Assembly: GCF_024753565.1 (NCBI RefSeq)
Contig: NZ_JANTPT010000001.1
Coordinates: 62,001-126,000, forward strand
From: Mechercharimyces sp. CAU 1602
GTDB lineage: Bacteria; Bacillota; Bacilli; Thermoactinomycetales; JANTPT01
DNA length: 64,000 bases
Direction: 5' to 3'
Position numbers and translations under genes: made by a program
The notes under the pieces: model-generated
Seen by the model: only the letters and a program-made list of their open reading frames with translations
Databases searched by the model: none
What the model was told of the DNA's origin: nothing
Part shown: piece by piece, positions 8,451 to 17,176 of the stretch
Layout of the letters: every line of letters begins with the position of its first letter
Numbering within the stretch: position 1 is the stretch's first letter

Positions 8451-9881
8451 ATGTTAACGAAGGAAAACTTGATTCAAGGAAATTGGATCAAAACCGAAGA
8501 GAGGATGGCAGTAACTAATCCTGCGAATAAAGAAGTGATCGGATATGTACCACAGGCGGGAACCCTAGAAGCAGAGCGAGCCGTGACAGCTGCACACGAA
8601 GCTTTTCCGGCATGGGCGGCGCGTACAGCGGAGGAGCGCAGTCAACTGCTATATCGCTGGTACCAGCTAATTGAGACAAATAAAGAGCAGCTTGCGCGTA
8701 TGATGACGATGGAACAAGGGAAACCCTTGCAGGAGGCGCGCGGAGAGATTGATTATGCGAACAATTATATTTTATGGTACGCCGAAGAGGCGAAGCGTCT
8801 CTATGGAGAAAGCATTCCCGCATCTTCAACCGCGAAGCGAATCTTTGTCAAAAAAGAGCCGGTGGGGGTGGTGGCTGCTATCACCCCATGGAATTTCCCG
8901 GCGGCAATGATTACAAGGAAAGTAGCTCCTGCATTGGCCGCAGGATGTACGGTAGTGACAAAACCAGCGAGTGAAACCCCATTTACAGCGATTCTCCTGA
9001 TGGAGTTGGCGCAAGAAGCAGGCATGCCCGCAGGGGTAATCAATTTGGTGACGGGGGATGCACAGACGATCGTAGGTGCGTGGCAAGCAGACCAACGCGT
9101 TAAAAAGCTGACCTTCACCGGCTCCACTCCCGTAGGGAAACAGCTTATGCAGGATGCAGCGGGAACCATGAAACGACTCTCACTTGAGTTGGGTGGGCAC
9201 GCTCCTTTCATCGTGACGAAAAATGCTGATCTTGAGCGTGCGGTAGAGGGAGCGATCATCTCTAAATTTCGCAATGCAGGACAAACTTGTATTTGTAGTA
9301 ATCGTATGTACATCGATGAGGAAATTGCAGATCGCTTCATTGAGCGTTTTACAGAAAAGGTATCTACTCTGGTTGTCGGTGATGGTCTACACGACGGGGT
9401 TGATATCGGGCCCCTCATCAATAAAGCTGCGCTTAATAAGGTGAAGGAGCATATTGATGACGCCAAAAAGCGGGGAGCTACCCTGGTGATGGGTGGGGAA
9501 ATGATTATGGAAGATCAGGGTTATTTTATGACGCCTGCTGTTTTAACGGGTGTAACCGATGAAATGTTATGCATGCAAGAGGAAACTTTTGGTCCACTTG
9601 CTCCGATCACCACATTCCGGACTGTAGAGGAAGCGCTTAAGCGTGCGAATCATAGTCCATTTGGCCTGGCAGCTTATGCATACAGCAACGATATTGCAGA
9701 AGCGATGCAATTGGCAGATGGCTTGCAGTACGGCGTGATTGGACTAAATGATGGGGCTCCGTCTGCGGCACAAGCGCCGTTTGGTGGTTTTAAGGAGAGC
9801 GGGTATGGTCGTGAAGGTAGTCACCATGGAATTGAGTCGTACGTAGAGGTGAAATATATTTCGCTCGGTGGATTGGGTTAG
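8451..9881 (+). CDS. gabD: NAD(P)-dependent succinate-semialdehyde dehydrogenase (aldehyde dehydrogenase family)
   Basis: Oxidises a semialdehyde to the acid, most likely succinate semialdehyde in GABA catabolism. The 476-residue protein contains the cofactor stretch TPWNFPAAMI, the catalytic glutamate motif LELGGHAPFI and the catalytic cysteine in NAGQTCICSNR, followed by the typical C-terminal PFGGFKESGYGREG. GGAGGAGG lies just before the ATG. No aminotransferase is adjacent, so the exact substrate is inferred from family similarity only. Confidence 0.88.
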   Translation: MLTKENLIQGNWIKTEERMAVTNPANKEVIGYVPQAGTLEAERAVTAAHEAFPAWAARTAEERSQLLYRWYQLIETNKEQLARMMTMEQGKPLQEARGEIDYANNYILWYAEEAKRLYGESIPASSTAKRIFVKKEPVGVVAAITPWNFPAAMITRKVAPALAAGCTVVTKPASETPFTAILLMELAQEAGMPAGVINLVTGDAQTIVGAWQADQRVKKLTFTGSTPVGKQLMQDAAGTMKRLSLELGGHAPFIVTKNADLERAVEGAIISKFRNAGQTCICSNRMYIDEEIADRFIERFTEKVSTLVVGDGLHDGVDIGPLINKAALNKVKEHIDDAKKRGATLVMGGEMIMEDQGYFMTPAVLTGVTDEMLCMQEETFGPLAPITTFRTVEEALKRANHSPFGLAAYAYSNDIAEAMQLADGLQYGVIGLNDGAPSAAQAPFGGFKESGYGREGSHHGIESYVEVKYISLGGLG

Positions 9882-9943
9882 AGGAGACGGCAAGCTTTTT
9901 TTCATGATGTATATAGTAGCGGCAGACTTCACATATTATTTGA

Positions 9944-9981
9944 GAACTCATGTTCTAATAGAACCTGTGTTCGTGTATAAT
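9944..9981 (+). promoter_or_regulatory. Two LexA (SOS) boxes and a -10 element upstream of yolD
   Basis: Two perfect GAAC-N4-GTTC sites stand at 9944-9955 and 9961-9972, the second followed by G as in the Bacillus consensus CGAAC-N4-GTTCG. A TATAAT sits at 9976-9981 directly after them, so LexA would cover the promoter. This predicts DNA-damage induction of the yolD-like gene, which agrees with known SOS control of YolD-type genes in Bacillus. Confidence 0.8.
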
Positions 9982-10000
9982 AGATGTTGAGGTGATGGAG

Positions 10001-10342
10001 ATGAGCCGTGTATTGGAGCGAGGAAATAAGATGTGGGAGGGTCACCGTATGATCCTTCCCGAGCATGTGGATCATTTGCACGAACAAAACCGAGCAGCGA
10101 AGAAGTATCAAGCTCCTGATTTATCTGAAGATGCTATCCGTGAGATTGGATTTGCGATTGAAAAATCAATGGTGGAGCTGATCCCAGTACTGGTGCAGTG
10201 TGCAGGTAAATATGGAATTGAGAGTTATGAGGGTGTTATTACGAGCATTAATGCGATTGATCGTTATATTAGGCTTCAGGGAGCTGACCATACTGAACAT
10301 ATCTCCTTTCAAACAATTGTAAATGTGGAAACAAGGGAATGA
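10001..10342 (+). CDS. YolD-like family protein
   Basis: 113-residue YolD-family protein. Members are normally encoded next to a Y-family DNA polymerase (UvrX/YqjW type) and are induced by DNA damage. Family features are RGNKMWEGHRMILPEH and DRYIRLQ near the end. The ATG at 10001 lies behind GAGGTGATGG; an earlier in-frame GTG at 9992 overlaps that ribosome site. The expected polymerase gene is absent; an IS200/IS605 relic begins right after the stop, so the partner may have been lost. Confidence 0.8.
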   Translation: MSRVLERGNKMWEGHRMILPEHVDHLHEQNRAAKKYQAPDLSEDAIREIGFAIEKSMVELIPVLVQCAGKYGIESYEGVITSINAIDRYIRLQGADHTEHISFQTIVNVETRE

Positions 10343-10770
10343 AATAGATTCTGTTTATATCTTTGCAAGCGGGAAAACCTCTGGCTTTAGCTATGGGGAT
10401 GAAAGCGAGTGTCGGACAAGGGAGGGTTCATCTCTTTCTTGCACAAGTCCGACCAACCCCGTATATATATAGTGACAAAGGGGTCTTTAATCACTTTCTA
10501 GCAAAGTGGAATGAAGCCTATAAAATAACGGAAAAGGGACTCTCCTATCCCGCCTGCTCGCGTCAATTAACGCAATTGAAAAAAGAGTAGGGAGTGGACA
10601 TGTCCAGAATGTCACGCTCATCATGATCGAGACATTAACGCCTCCCTGAACATCTTGAAAGAAGGACTGCGATTAACTGCGGTCGGGCAGACCGTCTAAG
10701 CTTGGAGTCGATCCTGTCACTAGACGGGAGTTCCCAAGAATCCCCTGCATTCATGCATGGGGAGTGTCAA
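10343..10770 (+). mobile_element. IS200/IS605-family element relic with intact right end
   Basis: Between yolD and the Bax-inhibitor gene lies a collapsed element. It holds an N-terminal and a C-terminal piece of tnpB joined by an internal deletion, then a right-end region ending in a hairpin CCCC-T-GCAT-TC-ATGC-AT-GGGG at 10742-10762 and AGTGTCAA, typical of IS605-group right ends. The stretch 10343-10485 contains a possible hairpin with arms GTCGGAC/GTCCGAC and may be left-end sequence. No tnpA is present. The exact left border is uncertain. Confidence 0.75.
10486..10699 (+). pseudogene. tnpB: tnpB (RNA-guided nuclease) remnant, internal deletion
   Basis: The first part encodes FNHFLAKWNEAYKITEKGLS and continues to QLTQLKKE, nearly identical to the second relic near 38.7 kb. 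A stop then interrupts, and in another frame the true TnpB C-terminus appears: [20 protein letters not shown] followed by [15 protein letters not shown] and a stop. The zinc-finger CPEC and the DRD catalytic stretch are present, but roughly 250 central codons, including most of RuvC, are missing. It cannot make a nuclease. Confidence 0.88.
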
Positions 10771-10863
10771 ATAAATCCTAAGCGATAGTAAATGCAAAGA
10801 ATAGACCAAAGTAGCAAAATATACTATGATAGTGGGTAGATTAGTAGTGGAGGAATGTGAATC

Positions 10864-11553
10864 ATGGATAATCAACATTACGTAGGCTCAGAGCACGTAG
10901 CTAGCTCTGGGTTGATGACCCGTGTCTTTGCTTGGATGTTTGCAGGTTTGGCGCTAACAGCGATCATCTCCTTCTTTGTTCTGGCAGACGGAGGGATGAT
11001 TACCTACTTTGAACAAAATATGATGGTCTTTTATGGGCTTTTGATTGGCGAGTTAATTCTAGTCTTCTTCTTGGCGGCGCGCGTACATAAGATGTCTGTA
11101 GCGACTGCTAGCTTTTTCTTTTTCTTCTATGCGGCACTTAATGGCTTTACCTTAAGTCCACTTCTTAGTATCTACAATGTTGGTTCGATCGGGGTCGTCT
11201 TTGCTATTACAGCAGGGATGTTTGGTTCCATGGCGCTATACGGTTATGTAACCAAGCGAGACTTGTCTAAGTTAGGTAGTATTTTGTTTATGGCGTTGAT
11301 TGGTCTTATTATTGCTAGTATCGCCAATATTTTTATGAATAGCGGTGTTTTGTACTGGGTGATATCGTACGTAGGCGTATTAATCTTTTGTGGCTTAACA
11401 GCATTTGATGTACAGAAGATTAAACGCATGGAAGCGATCTCGATGGATGAAGATAACCATGCAAAAGCGGCCATCATGGGCGCTCTGGCGCTGTACCTCG
11501 ACTTTATCAATATGTTTATCTTCCTGTTACGGATTTTCGGTAACAGAGATTAA
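10864..11553 (+). CDS. Bax inhibitor-1 family membrane protein (YetJ/YbhL-like)
   Basis: 229-residue protein with seven hydrophobic segments and the family C-terminus in which ALYLDFINMFIFLLRIFG closes the chain. Conserved acidic residues in the last helices (TAFDVQKIK, YLDF) match the pH-sensing aspartates of the calcium-leak channel YetJ in B. subtilis. It may therefore leak calcium across the cell membrane. GTGGAGGAATG-type ribosome site before the ATG. Transcribed alone, with a strong terminator behind it. Confidence 0.9.
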   Translation: MDNQHYVGSEHVASSGLMTRVFAWMFAGLALTAIISFFVLADGGMITYFEQNMMVFYGLLIGELILVFFLAARVHKMSVATASFFFFFYAALNGFTLSPLLSIYNVGSIGVVFAITAGMFGSMALYGYVTKRDLSKLGSILFMALIGLIIASIANIFMNSGVLYWVISYVGVLIFCGLTAFDVQKIKRMEAISMDEDNHAKAAIMGALALYLDFINMFIFLLRIFGNRD

Positions 11554-11575
11554 TTTGATTTTACTAATTACGAGT

Positions 11576-11613
11576 AATCTCCATTCTCAATCGAGGGAAT
11601 GGAGATTTTTTTG
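11576..11613 (+). terminator. Terminator after the Bax inhibitor-1 gene
   Basis: Eleven-base stem AATCTCCATTC/GAATGGAGATT with a ten-base loop followed by six T. Confidence 0.9.
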
Positions 11614-11684
11614 GAATGGGTGTATGAAATAATGATCATCAGTGAGTGCTAAGGAATATGAAGTAAGGTTTAAAATACGGGGTA

Positions 11685-11700
11685 TGTTCCGCTTGGAACA
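11685..11700. promoter_or_regulatory. Short perfect palindrome upstream of the VWA lipoprotein gene
   Basis: TGTTCC-GCTT-GGAACA lies about 190 bp before the lipoprotein start in a 334-bp intergenic stretch. It could be an operator or a small hairpin; no regulator can be named. Confidence 0.3.
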
Positions 11701-11745
11701 AGGATGCGGACAATTATCTAAACTTAGATTATTCCTCACGTTTAT

Positions 11746-11822
11746 ATGATTATGATACCAGTAGCATAAGATTATTTCTACATAAAGAAATAGTTAGGCG
11801 GAAAATATGGGTGACACTACCA
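11746..11822 (+). repeat. 77-bp direct repeat, copy 1
   Basis: Matches 13995-14071 at all but about six positions with no gaps. The core contains TATTTCT-ACATAA-AGAAATA, an inverted repeat. This copy lies just upstream of the VWA lipoprotein gene. Together the two copies enclose the two lipoprotein genes. Confidence 0.85.
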
Positions 11823-11887
11823 AGAATAACGAATATAATATGGATTGTATTCGAATTTATTAGCCATGAATATAGGAGGGTGAAAAA

Positions 11888-13213
11888 GTGATTCGCAAGG
11901 GGTATTACTGCTTTTTTATGTTTATTCTATTAACTGGATGCTCGACGTTACTAAATGGTGGACAGGCAAATACAACGAAGGATAGTGCTGAATCAATGGG
12001 TGTAGAAATAGAAGTGGCAACCGATGCTAAAAGCATGATCGAAGCGGGTCCTGGTAAATATGTTGGGCGCAATTTTGATCAGGGGAAAATCGAACAGGAA
12101 CTACTCAAGTTTCCAGAAGGAACAGAAACTAAAGAAGCGTATAGTCGGTTAGTTTCGCTTATGGCGGAAGATTATATTATGATAGATAAAGAGATTGATG
12201 AATTTGATCCATCCATAACCACCAATATAACAAAACCAGGTGGAGTAAATAATCCCGAAGTAAAAGTAGCGCAAAAGATGCAAGTGGAAATTTTATTAGA
12301 TACGAGTGGGAGTATGGCACAAACAGTGCATGGCAAACGCAAGATGGACATGGCAAAAGCATCGATTGAGAAGTTTGTCTCTTCTCTACCGCAAGGAGTG
12401 GAGGTAGGGTTACGGATTTACGGACACAAAGGAAGCAACAGAGACAGCGATAAATCCCTCTCCTGTAATAGTAACGAAATGGTATATGGGATGAAAGAGT
12501 ATGATGGCAAATCTTTTGGCAAAGCTTTAGATTTGGCAAAGCCTGTGGGATGGACTCCCCTAGCGAAAGCGATTCAATCAGCAAAAAGTGACTTTAGCGA
12601 TGGTAACGCGCAAAATGTTGTTTATATCGTGAGCGATGGCGTTGAGACCTGTGATGGAGACCCAGTGGCAGCTGCTAAATCCTTACATGAATCTAATATT
12701 GAAGCTGTAGTGAATATTATTGGATTAGATATGGATAACAAAGGACAAGTACAACTAAAGGAAGTAGCTTTTGCAGGTGGTGGGAAGTACATCGAGGCAG
12801 ACAATGAAGAGGATATGCAGCGTTACTTCGATAAAGAATATGAACGCTTAAAAAAAGCATGGAGCGACTGGCGACAAATGAGTGAGAAGCAGGTGGATAG
12901 TGGTGATACAGATAATCAATTAGGGTTAGATAAATTAATTAAAAAAAAGGCACTTGGTTTAGTAGATAGTGAATATCAGCAATTTAAAGAAGCGATTTCT
13001 TTCCTAGCGGACAAGGGGAAAATTCAGAGTGAGTCAGGGGTATTACAGCAGGTATCAAATCGAAAACAGCTATTACGCAAGTACTTTATTGACCGTGACA
13101 ACAAGATTGAGTCTTTATTGATAATGGAGGAGGAAGAGCGCTTAAAGGAGATTCAAGAGACAGAGAAGCAGCAGCAAGAAGAGCTAGATAAGAAAATAGG
13201 AAAAGGGGAGTAA
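11888..13213 (+). CDS. Lipoprotein with von Willebrand factor A domain
   Basis: 441-residue predicted lipoprotein. The signal peptide ends in the lipobox LLTGCS, so it is anchored outside the membrane. Residues about 135-320 form a VWA domain with the metal-ion site motif LLDTSGSM, a later threonine in GWTPLAKA and SDGVETCDG. The rest is a charged helical tail rich in Glu/Lys/Gln. It resembles YwmC/YwmD-type lipoproteins of Bacillus. The GTG start follows TAGGAGGGTG. It faces a second lipoprotein gene across a shared terminator, and both are enclosed by a 77-bp repeat. Confidence 0.83.
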   Translation: MIRKGYYCFFMFILLTGCSTLLNGGQANTTKDSAESMGVEIEVATDAKSMIEAGPGKYVGRNFDQGKIEQELLKFPEGTETKEAYSRLVSLMAEDYIMIDKEIDEFDPSITTNITKPGGVNNPEVKVAQKMQVEILLDTSGSMAQTVHGKRKMDMAKASIEKFVSSLPQGVEVGLRIYGHKGSNRDSDKSLSCNSNEMVYGMKEYDGKSFGKALDLAKPVGWTPLAKAIQSAKSDFSDGNAQNVVYIVSDGVETCDGDPVAAAKSLHESNIEAVVNIIGLDMDNKGQVQLKEVAFAGGGKYIEADNEEDMQRYFDKEYERLKKAWSDWRQMSEKQVDSGDTDNQLGLDKLIKKKALGLVDSEYQQFKEAISFLADKGKIQSESGVLQQVSNRKQLLRKYFIDRDNKIESLLIMEEEERLKEIQETEKQQQEELDKKIGKGE

Positions 13214-13286
13214 AGGAACCTCTACATAGATAATTGGGTGGGAGAGAGTGATATATAATAATATAATCTGGAGCTTTGATAGGGGA

Positions 13287-13325
13287 AATCCCCTCCGTTA
13301 TTTAGAATCGGAGGGGCTTATTTAT
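13287..13325. terminator. Terminator between two convergent lipoprotein genes
   Basis: Stem CCCCTCCG/CGGAGGGG at 13290-13316 with an eleven-base loop, followed on the plus strand by a T-rich stretch. Confidence 0.75.
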
Positions 13326-13334
13326 ATATTCAGG

Positions 13335-13901
13335 TTAATTCGTGCTCAGCTTCTCACCTTGATCTGTCTCTACTAAGAATTTCTTACCTTTAAGGGCGCC
13401 TTTTTTCACTTTGATGTAGACTCGAGCAGGCTCACTTTCTTTAGCTTCACGTTGGAAGACAAACCCACTGTCTTCTTTCATAGTGAGGACAACACGTACG
13501 GTAGAGTCATTAATTATTTCTATACCAAGGGGATCGATGATGTGTCCATAGTACTCTTTATCTGACAATTGGATGTGAAGAATATCGTACTCATCAAAAT
13601 TAAATTTTTCAGATGAGTTCCCAGGGTGTTCGAACTCATTGAAATACCATATTCCCCCTGTTGACATATGAGGGAGGGCTTCGCTTAAAACCTCCTGTTT
13701 TTTATACCATACTTGATTTTTCACCGACTTTGCCTCTTGTGCCCCTTCTACAGCTTCATCTTCCACTGGTGTTGCCTCTTCTCCCGCTTCGTTGGCTTGT
13801 TTGCCCTCGTCTGCTTGAGACTCAATTAAAGCACAGCCACTAAGTAGGGCAAACACAAGAGGTAATAGTAATCCATAAGTTCGAACCTTACGAGCGATCA
13901 T
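13335..13901 (-). CDS. Small lipoprotein, function unknown
   Basis: 188-residue predicted lipoprotein with a signal peptide ending in LLSGCALIES, then an acidic low-complexity spacer (Glu/Ala rich, residues about 28-60) and a compact beta-type C-terminal domain rich in aromatic and charged residues. No family recognised. GAGGAAC ribosome site upstream of the ATG. Converges on the VWA lipoprotein gene, so both may act at the cell surface, but no direct link is shown. Confidence 0.75.
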   Translation of the reverse strand: MIARKVRTYGLLLPLVFALLSGCALIESQADEGKQANEAGEEATPVEDEAVEGAQEAKSVKNQVWYKKQEVLSEALPHMSTGGIWYFNEFEHPGNSSEKFNFDEYDILHIQLSDKEYYGHIIDPLGIEIINDSTVRVVLTMKEDSGFVFQREAKESEPARVYIKVKKGALKGKKFLVETDQGEKLSTN

Positions 13902-13994
13902 ATAAAGTTCCTCCTTAAATTCTGAATAGTTCGTTAGTATAGTAAGCAGATCGATAGTGTGAACAGTATTAATTCTTACAATCTACTTATATCC

Positions 13995-14071
13995 ATGATT
14001 ATTATACCAGTAGCATAAGATTATTTCTACATAAAGAAATAGTTAGGGGAAAAATAAGGCTGAAACTACCA
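13995..14071 (+). repeat. 77-bp direct repeat, copy 2
   Basis: Second copy of the repeat at 11746-11822, same orientation. It lies in the 478-bp stretch between the reverse lipoprotein gene and the first propeller-collagen gene. The remainder of that stretch is AT-rich and shows no coding potential that I can support. Confidence 0.85.
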
Positions 14072-14379
14072 TAGTATTAAAGAATAATAGATGACGCCTA
14101 CTTATATTTTCTTTTGTTTTCCTTTAAATTTAATAGATTGCTCGTACGGGAAGGATTATTTAAATGAGGCAAGACGTTAACAAAGGAATATATAGAATAA
14201 ATCCCCTTGTCAATGTGGCTAAACGTTTATTCTGTATACCAGAAGTGAAATGGCTATAGGCAATCTTTTTTGATGCAAAAGTTAAGTATAGTACCTCTGC
14301 GCCCAAACCCCTTTTCTATTGGTGAATATAGTTATGGTGAGGATGTTATTAAACGGAATCACTTGAAGGGGAGTTATAG

Positions 14380-16476
14380 ATGAATTCAAACGTATTGTGT
14401 CCGCTTGTTTTTATACCAAGTGAAGGGAAACGAAGGGACGAGGTATACCATTTCTGGGCAGATGGAGACGGGTGCCGGTTTTACTTTTTCCGTGATCGTG
14501 TGGAGTTTTGCTTCTCAACTGATGAAGAGACAGCAACTTTATCCCTGCACTTTGTAAATGTACAGCCGCAGGCGGGCATGGAGATAAGCTCAACCGAACA
14601 TCAAGTCATCTATAAAGAAGTATGGGAAGGCATCGACCTCATCTTTTCAGGGAATCAAGAGCAGCTAAAATACGACATAATTGTTCATCCAGGAGCATGT
14701 GTGGAACATATCTGTTTACGGTACGAAGGCGGAGAAGAAGTTTCACTGAGTGAAGAGGGTGACTTGTTTGTTCATATGCAAAATGGCGTTCTTCGGGAAG
14801 GAAAGCCAGTCAGCTTTCAATGGATGAAGAACGGAAGAGTATCCATTCCGACTCATTTTCAATTAAACAAAGACGATTCCATTGGATTTGCTATTGCTAA
14901 TGAGATGTATGACCCAACGATGCTTCTTGTGATTGATCCTGTTGTTTTTTACTCCACTTATTTAGGAGGAACAGAAGCGGATATAGGGAATGGCATCACC
15001 GTTGATTCAAGCAGAAGTGCTTATGTGACGGGGGTAACGGATTCGGCCGATTTCCCGACGACTACAGGTGCTTTTCAAACGATAAACATGGGCGGCGGTG
15101 ATGTTTTCGTCTCCAAGTTAAATGTAGCGGGCAGCTCCTTGGTTTACTCGACTCTCGTTGGAGGGACGGGTGGTGACATAGGGCGAAGTATTGCAGTAGA
15201 TGCGACGGGAAATACGTATGTGACAGGACAAACATCTTCAACAAATTATCCTGTAACATCAGGCGCTTTCCAAACAGTTGCCTCAGTGCTAGCAGATGCA
15301 TTTGTGACAAAATTAAATGCTACCGGAACTTCCCTACTCTATTCGACTTACTTAGGGGGAAGCGGGGATGATGATGATGGTTTTGGGATAGATGTTGATG
15401 ATACCAACAATGCCTATGTGGCAGGAGAGACCAATTCAACCGATTTCCCCATCACGACGGGTGCGTTTCAGACAGTGAATGCAGGTACAGGAATCGATGC
15501 ATTTATCACGAAATTAAACCCTGCGGGCACAGCGCTTGTCTACTCTACTTTTCTGGGTGGGACAGATAATGATAGAGGACGAGGGATCGTGATCAATGAG
15601 AGTAATCAAGCCTATGTGACAGGCTTAACAGATTCAACCAACTTCCCTACAACCACGGGTGCGTTTCAAACGGTGTTTGGTGGAGGTGGCGATGCGTTCA
15701 TCACCAAGCTGAACACGACAGGATCTGCGTTGGTCTACTCTACGTATTTGGGAGGCTCTAATACGGATGCTGGAAACGCAATTGATTTGGACGGAGGCAA
15801 TAATGCCTATGTGACTGGGAGGACTTTCTCCACGGATTTTCCCACAACCAATAATGCTTTCCAAACAATCTTTTCAGCAAGTACCGCGTCTGATGCGTTT
15901 GTCACCAAACTAAACCCAATAGGGAGTGCATTGATCTACTCCACTTTTCTCGGCGGACTGGGAGATGATATAGGGTTTGGAATTGGAGTCGATTCCTTTG
16001 GAGGCGCTTGGGTGACCGGGCAAACGAATTCGACGAACTTTCCCGTTACCTCTGATGCGTTTCAAGACAGCTTAGCAGGACTTATTGATGCTTTTGTTAC
16101 GCAAATTAGCTTTTCCGGTCAAGGGATTTCCTTCTCTTCTTACCTAGGAGGCAGCTTTGAAGATGAGGGAAATGGTGTTGCGGTTGGTCCGCTAGAGGCT
16201 GCCTACCTTACGGGGCAAACTGCATCATTTAATTTTCCTGTTACCTCCGGAGCGATACAAACCATGAACCCATCCCCTGAGGTGGATAGCGCTTTTGTCA
16301 CCAAAGTTGGACCACTCTCCTCGGTAGGCGCAACAGGACCTACAGGGCCAACGGGTGCAACCGGAGTGACGGGAGCAGCAGGGGCTCAGGGCGCACGTGG
16401 ACCGAGAGGACGACGTGGACCAAGAGGTCCAAGAGGGCCACGTGGTATGGGTGGAGAAGGAGAGTTTGGAGGTTAA
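14380..16476 (+). CDS. Seven-bladed SBBP propeller protein with collagen-like tail (copy A)
   Basis: 698 residues in three parts. Residues 1-188 form the N-terminal domain often found before SBBP repeats (DUF7948-like), with YKEVWEGIDLIFSGN and [12 protein letters not shown]. Residues about 189-640 are seven SBBP beta-propeller repeats of about 65 residues, each with YSTYLGG, AYVTG and DAFVTKLN landmarks. The last 55 residues are Gly-X-Y collagen-like: first GPT/GAT triplets, then Arg-rich GPRGRRGPRG, ending EFGG. No signal peptide or membrane segment is present. Spore-surface placement from the mother cell is inferred from this and from collagen-like exosporium proteins. Start follows AAGGGGAG. 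Confidence 0.85.
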   Translation: MNSNVLCPLVFIPSEGKRRDEVYHFWADGDGCRFYFFRDRVEFCFSTDEETATLSLHFVNVQPQAGMEISSTEHQVIYKEVWEGIDLIFSGNQEQLKYDIIVHPGACVEHICLRYEGGEEVSLSEEGDLFVHMQNGVLREGKPVSFQWMKNGRVSIPTHFQLNKDDSIGFAIANEMYDPTMLLVIDPVVFYSTYLGGTEADIGNGITVDSSRSAYVTGVTDSADFPTTTGAFQTINMGGGDVFVSKLNVAGSSLVYSTLVGGTGGDIGRSIAVDATGNTYVTGQTSSTNYPVTSGAFQTVASVLADAFVTKLNATGTSLLYSTYLGGSGDDDDGFGIDVDDTNNAYVAGETNSTDFPITTGAFQTVNAGTGIDAFITKLNPAGTALVYSTFLGGTDNDRGRGIVINESNQAYVTGLTDSTNFPTTTGAFQTVFGGGGDAFITKLNTTGSALVYSTYLGGSNTDAGNAIDLDGGNNAYVTGRTFSTDFPTTNNAFQTIFSASTASDAFVTKLNPIGSALIYSTFLGGLGDDIGFGIGVDSFGGAWVTGQTNSTNFPVTSDAFQDSLAGLIDAFVTQISFSGQGISFSSYLGGSFEDEGNGVAVGPLEAAYLTGQTASFNFPVTSGAIQTMNPSPEVDSAFVTKVGPLSSVGATGPTGPTGATGVTGAAGAQGARGPRGRRGPRGPRGPRGMGGEGEFGG

Positions 16477-16481
16477 AACCT

Positions 16482-16526
16482 ATCATACAAAAAAGCATCC
16501 GCTGTAGGGATGCTTTTTTGTATGAT
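16482..16526 (+). terminator. Strong terminator after propeller gene A
   Basis: Perfect nineteen-base stem (arms 16482-16500 and 16508-16526) with a seven-base loop; the right arm contains six T and more T follow. Confidence 0.9.
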
Positions 16527-16648
16527 TTTTTGTTCAACTCCAGTTATAAGTGTATCTCTTATGAGACCTATCGCACTCTATAACTAATATTGGAAACTAT
16601 TACGATTTTAAATCATATAATAGAGTAGATAGAAAGGAGGTAAAAGTG

Positions 16649-17128
16649 ATGTCTACTCAGTTAGAAGCTCGCTTTTTTTCACCACCAACATTGTTTTCAG
16701 GTGTGGAACGAGATGGAACGGTGGTTGATATAAACGTTGTAGGAGATCTATTTTTCAATTCGCCTTCGGCTCTCACAACAGGTGGACCATTGGTTATTTC
16801 TTTTAGCATCAATGGCATCAATTATAGCTTTTTTTCTACTGATGGTGAGTTAACGGGTACGAAAACCAGCAGTGACATTCTTGTCTTATCTGGTTCAGGA
16901 ACTTTAATTAACGTAGATACTGGGGAAGAAAATGATGCAGAGCTGGATTTTCTCCGAGCGCCGCTTCTGATAGATTCTGCAGGAAATGGTGTGATGCGGA
17001 CGATTGCTTTAGATGAAGTTAGTGTATTTCGATTTATGATTACTGTACCGGATACAGTGGAGGATTTCCTTGTGCATGTGCGCAGAAATGCCGGGTCTAC
17101 TACTATTGGTTTATTTAGAACCTATTAA
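16649..17128 (+). CDS. Small beta-rich protein, intact member of a tandem pair
   Basis: 159-residue protein with no signal peptide and no recognised domain. It looks beta-rich, with repeated hydrophobic-polar alternation, and contains ARFFSPPTLFSGV at the start, SDILVLSGSGTLI in the middle and AELDFLRAPL. The start at 16649 (ATG) stands eight bases after AAAGGAGG; a GTG three bases earlier is less well spaced. The next gene is a clear paralogue. Its place between two propeller-collagen genes suggests a surface or spore-coat role, which is inference. Confidence 0.72.
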   Translation: MSTQLEARFFSPPTLFSGVERDGTVVDINVVGDLFFNSPSALTTGGPLVISFSINGINYSFFSTDGELTGTKTSSDILVLSGSGTLINVDTGEENDAELDFLRAPLLIDSAGNGVMRTIALDEVSVFRFMITVPDTVEDFLVHVRRNAGSTTIGLFRTY

Positions 17129-17176
17129 AATATTTTATTCCACTATAAGTATAAAGTTGAAGAAAGGAGAGAAATG

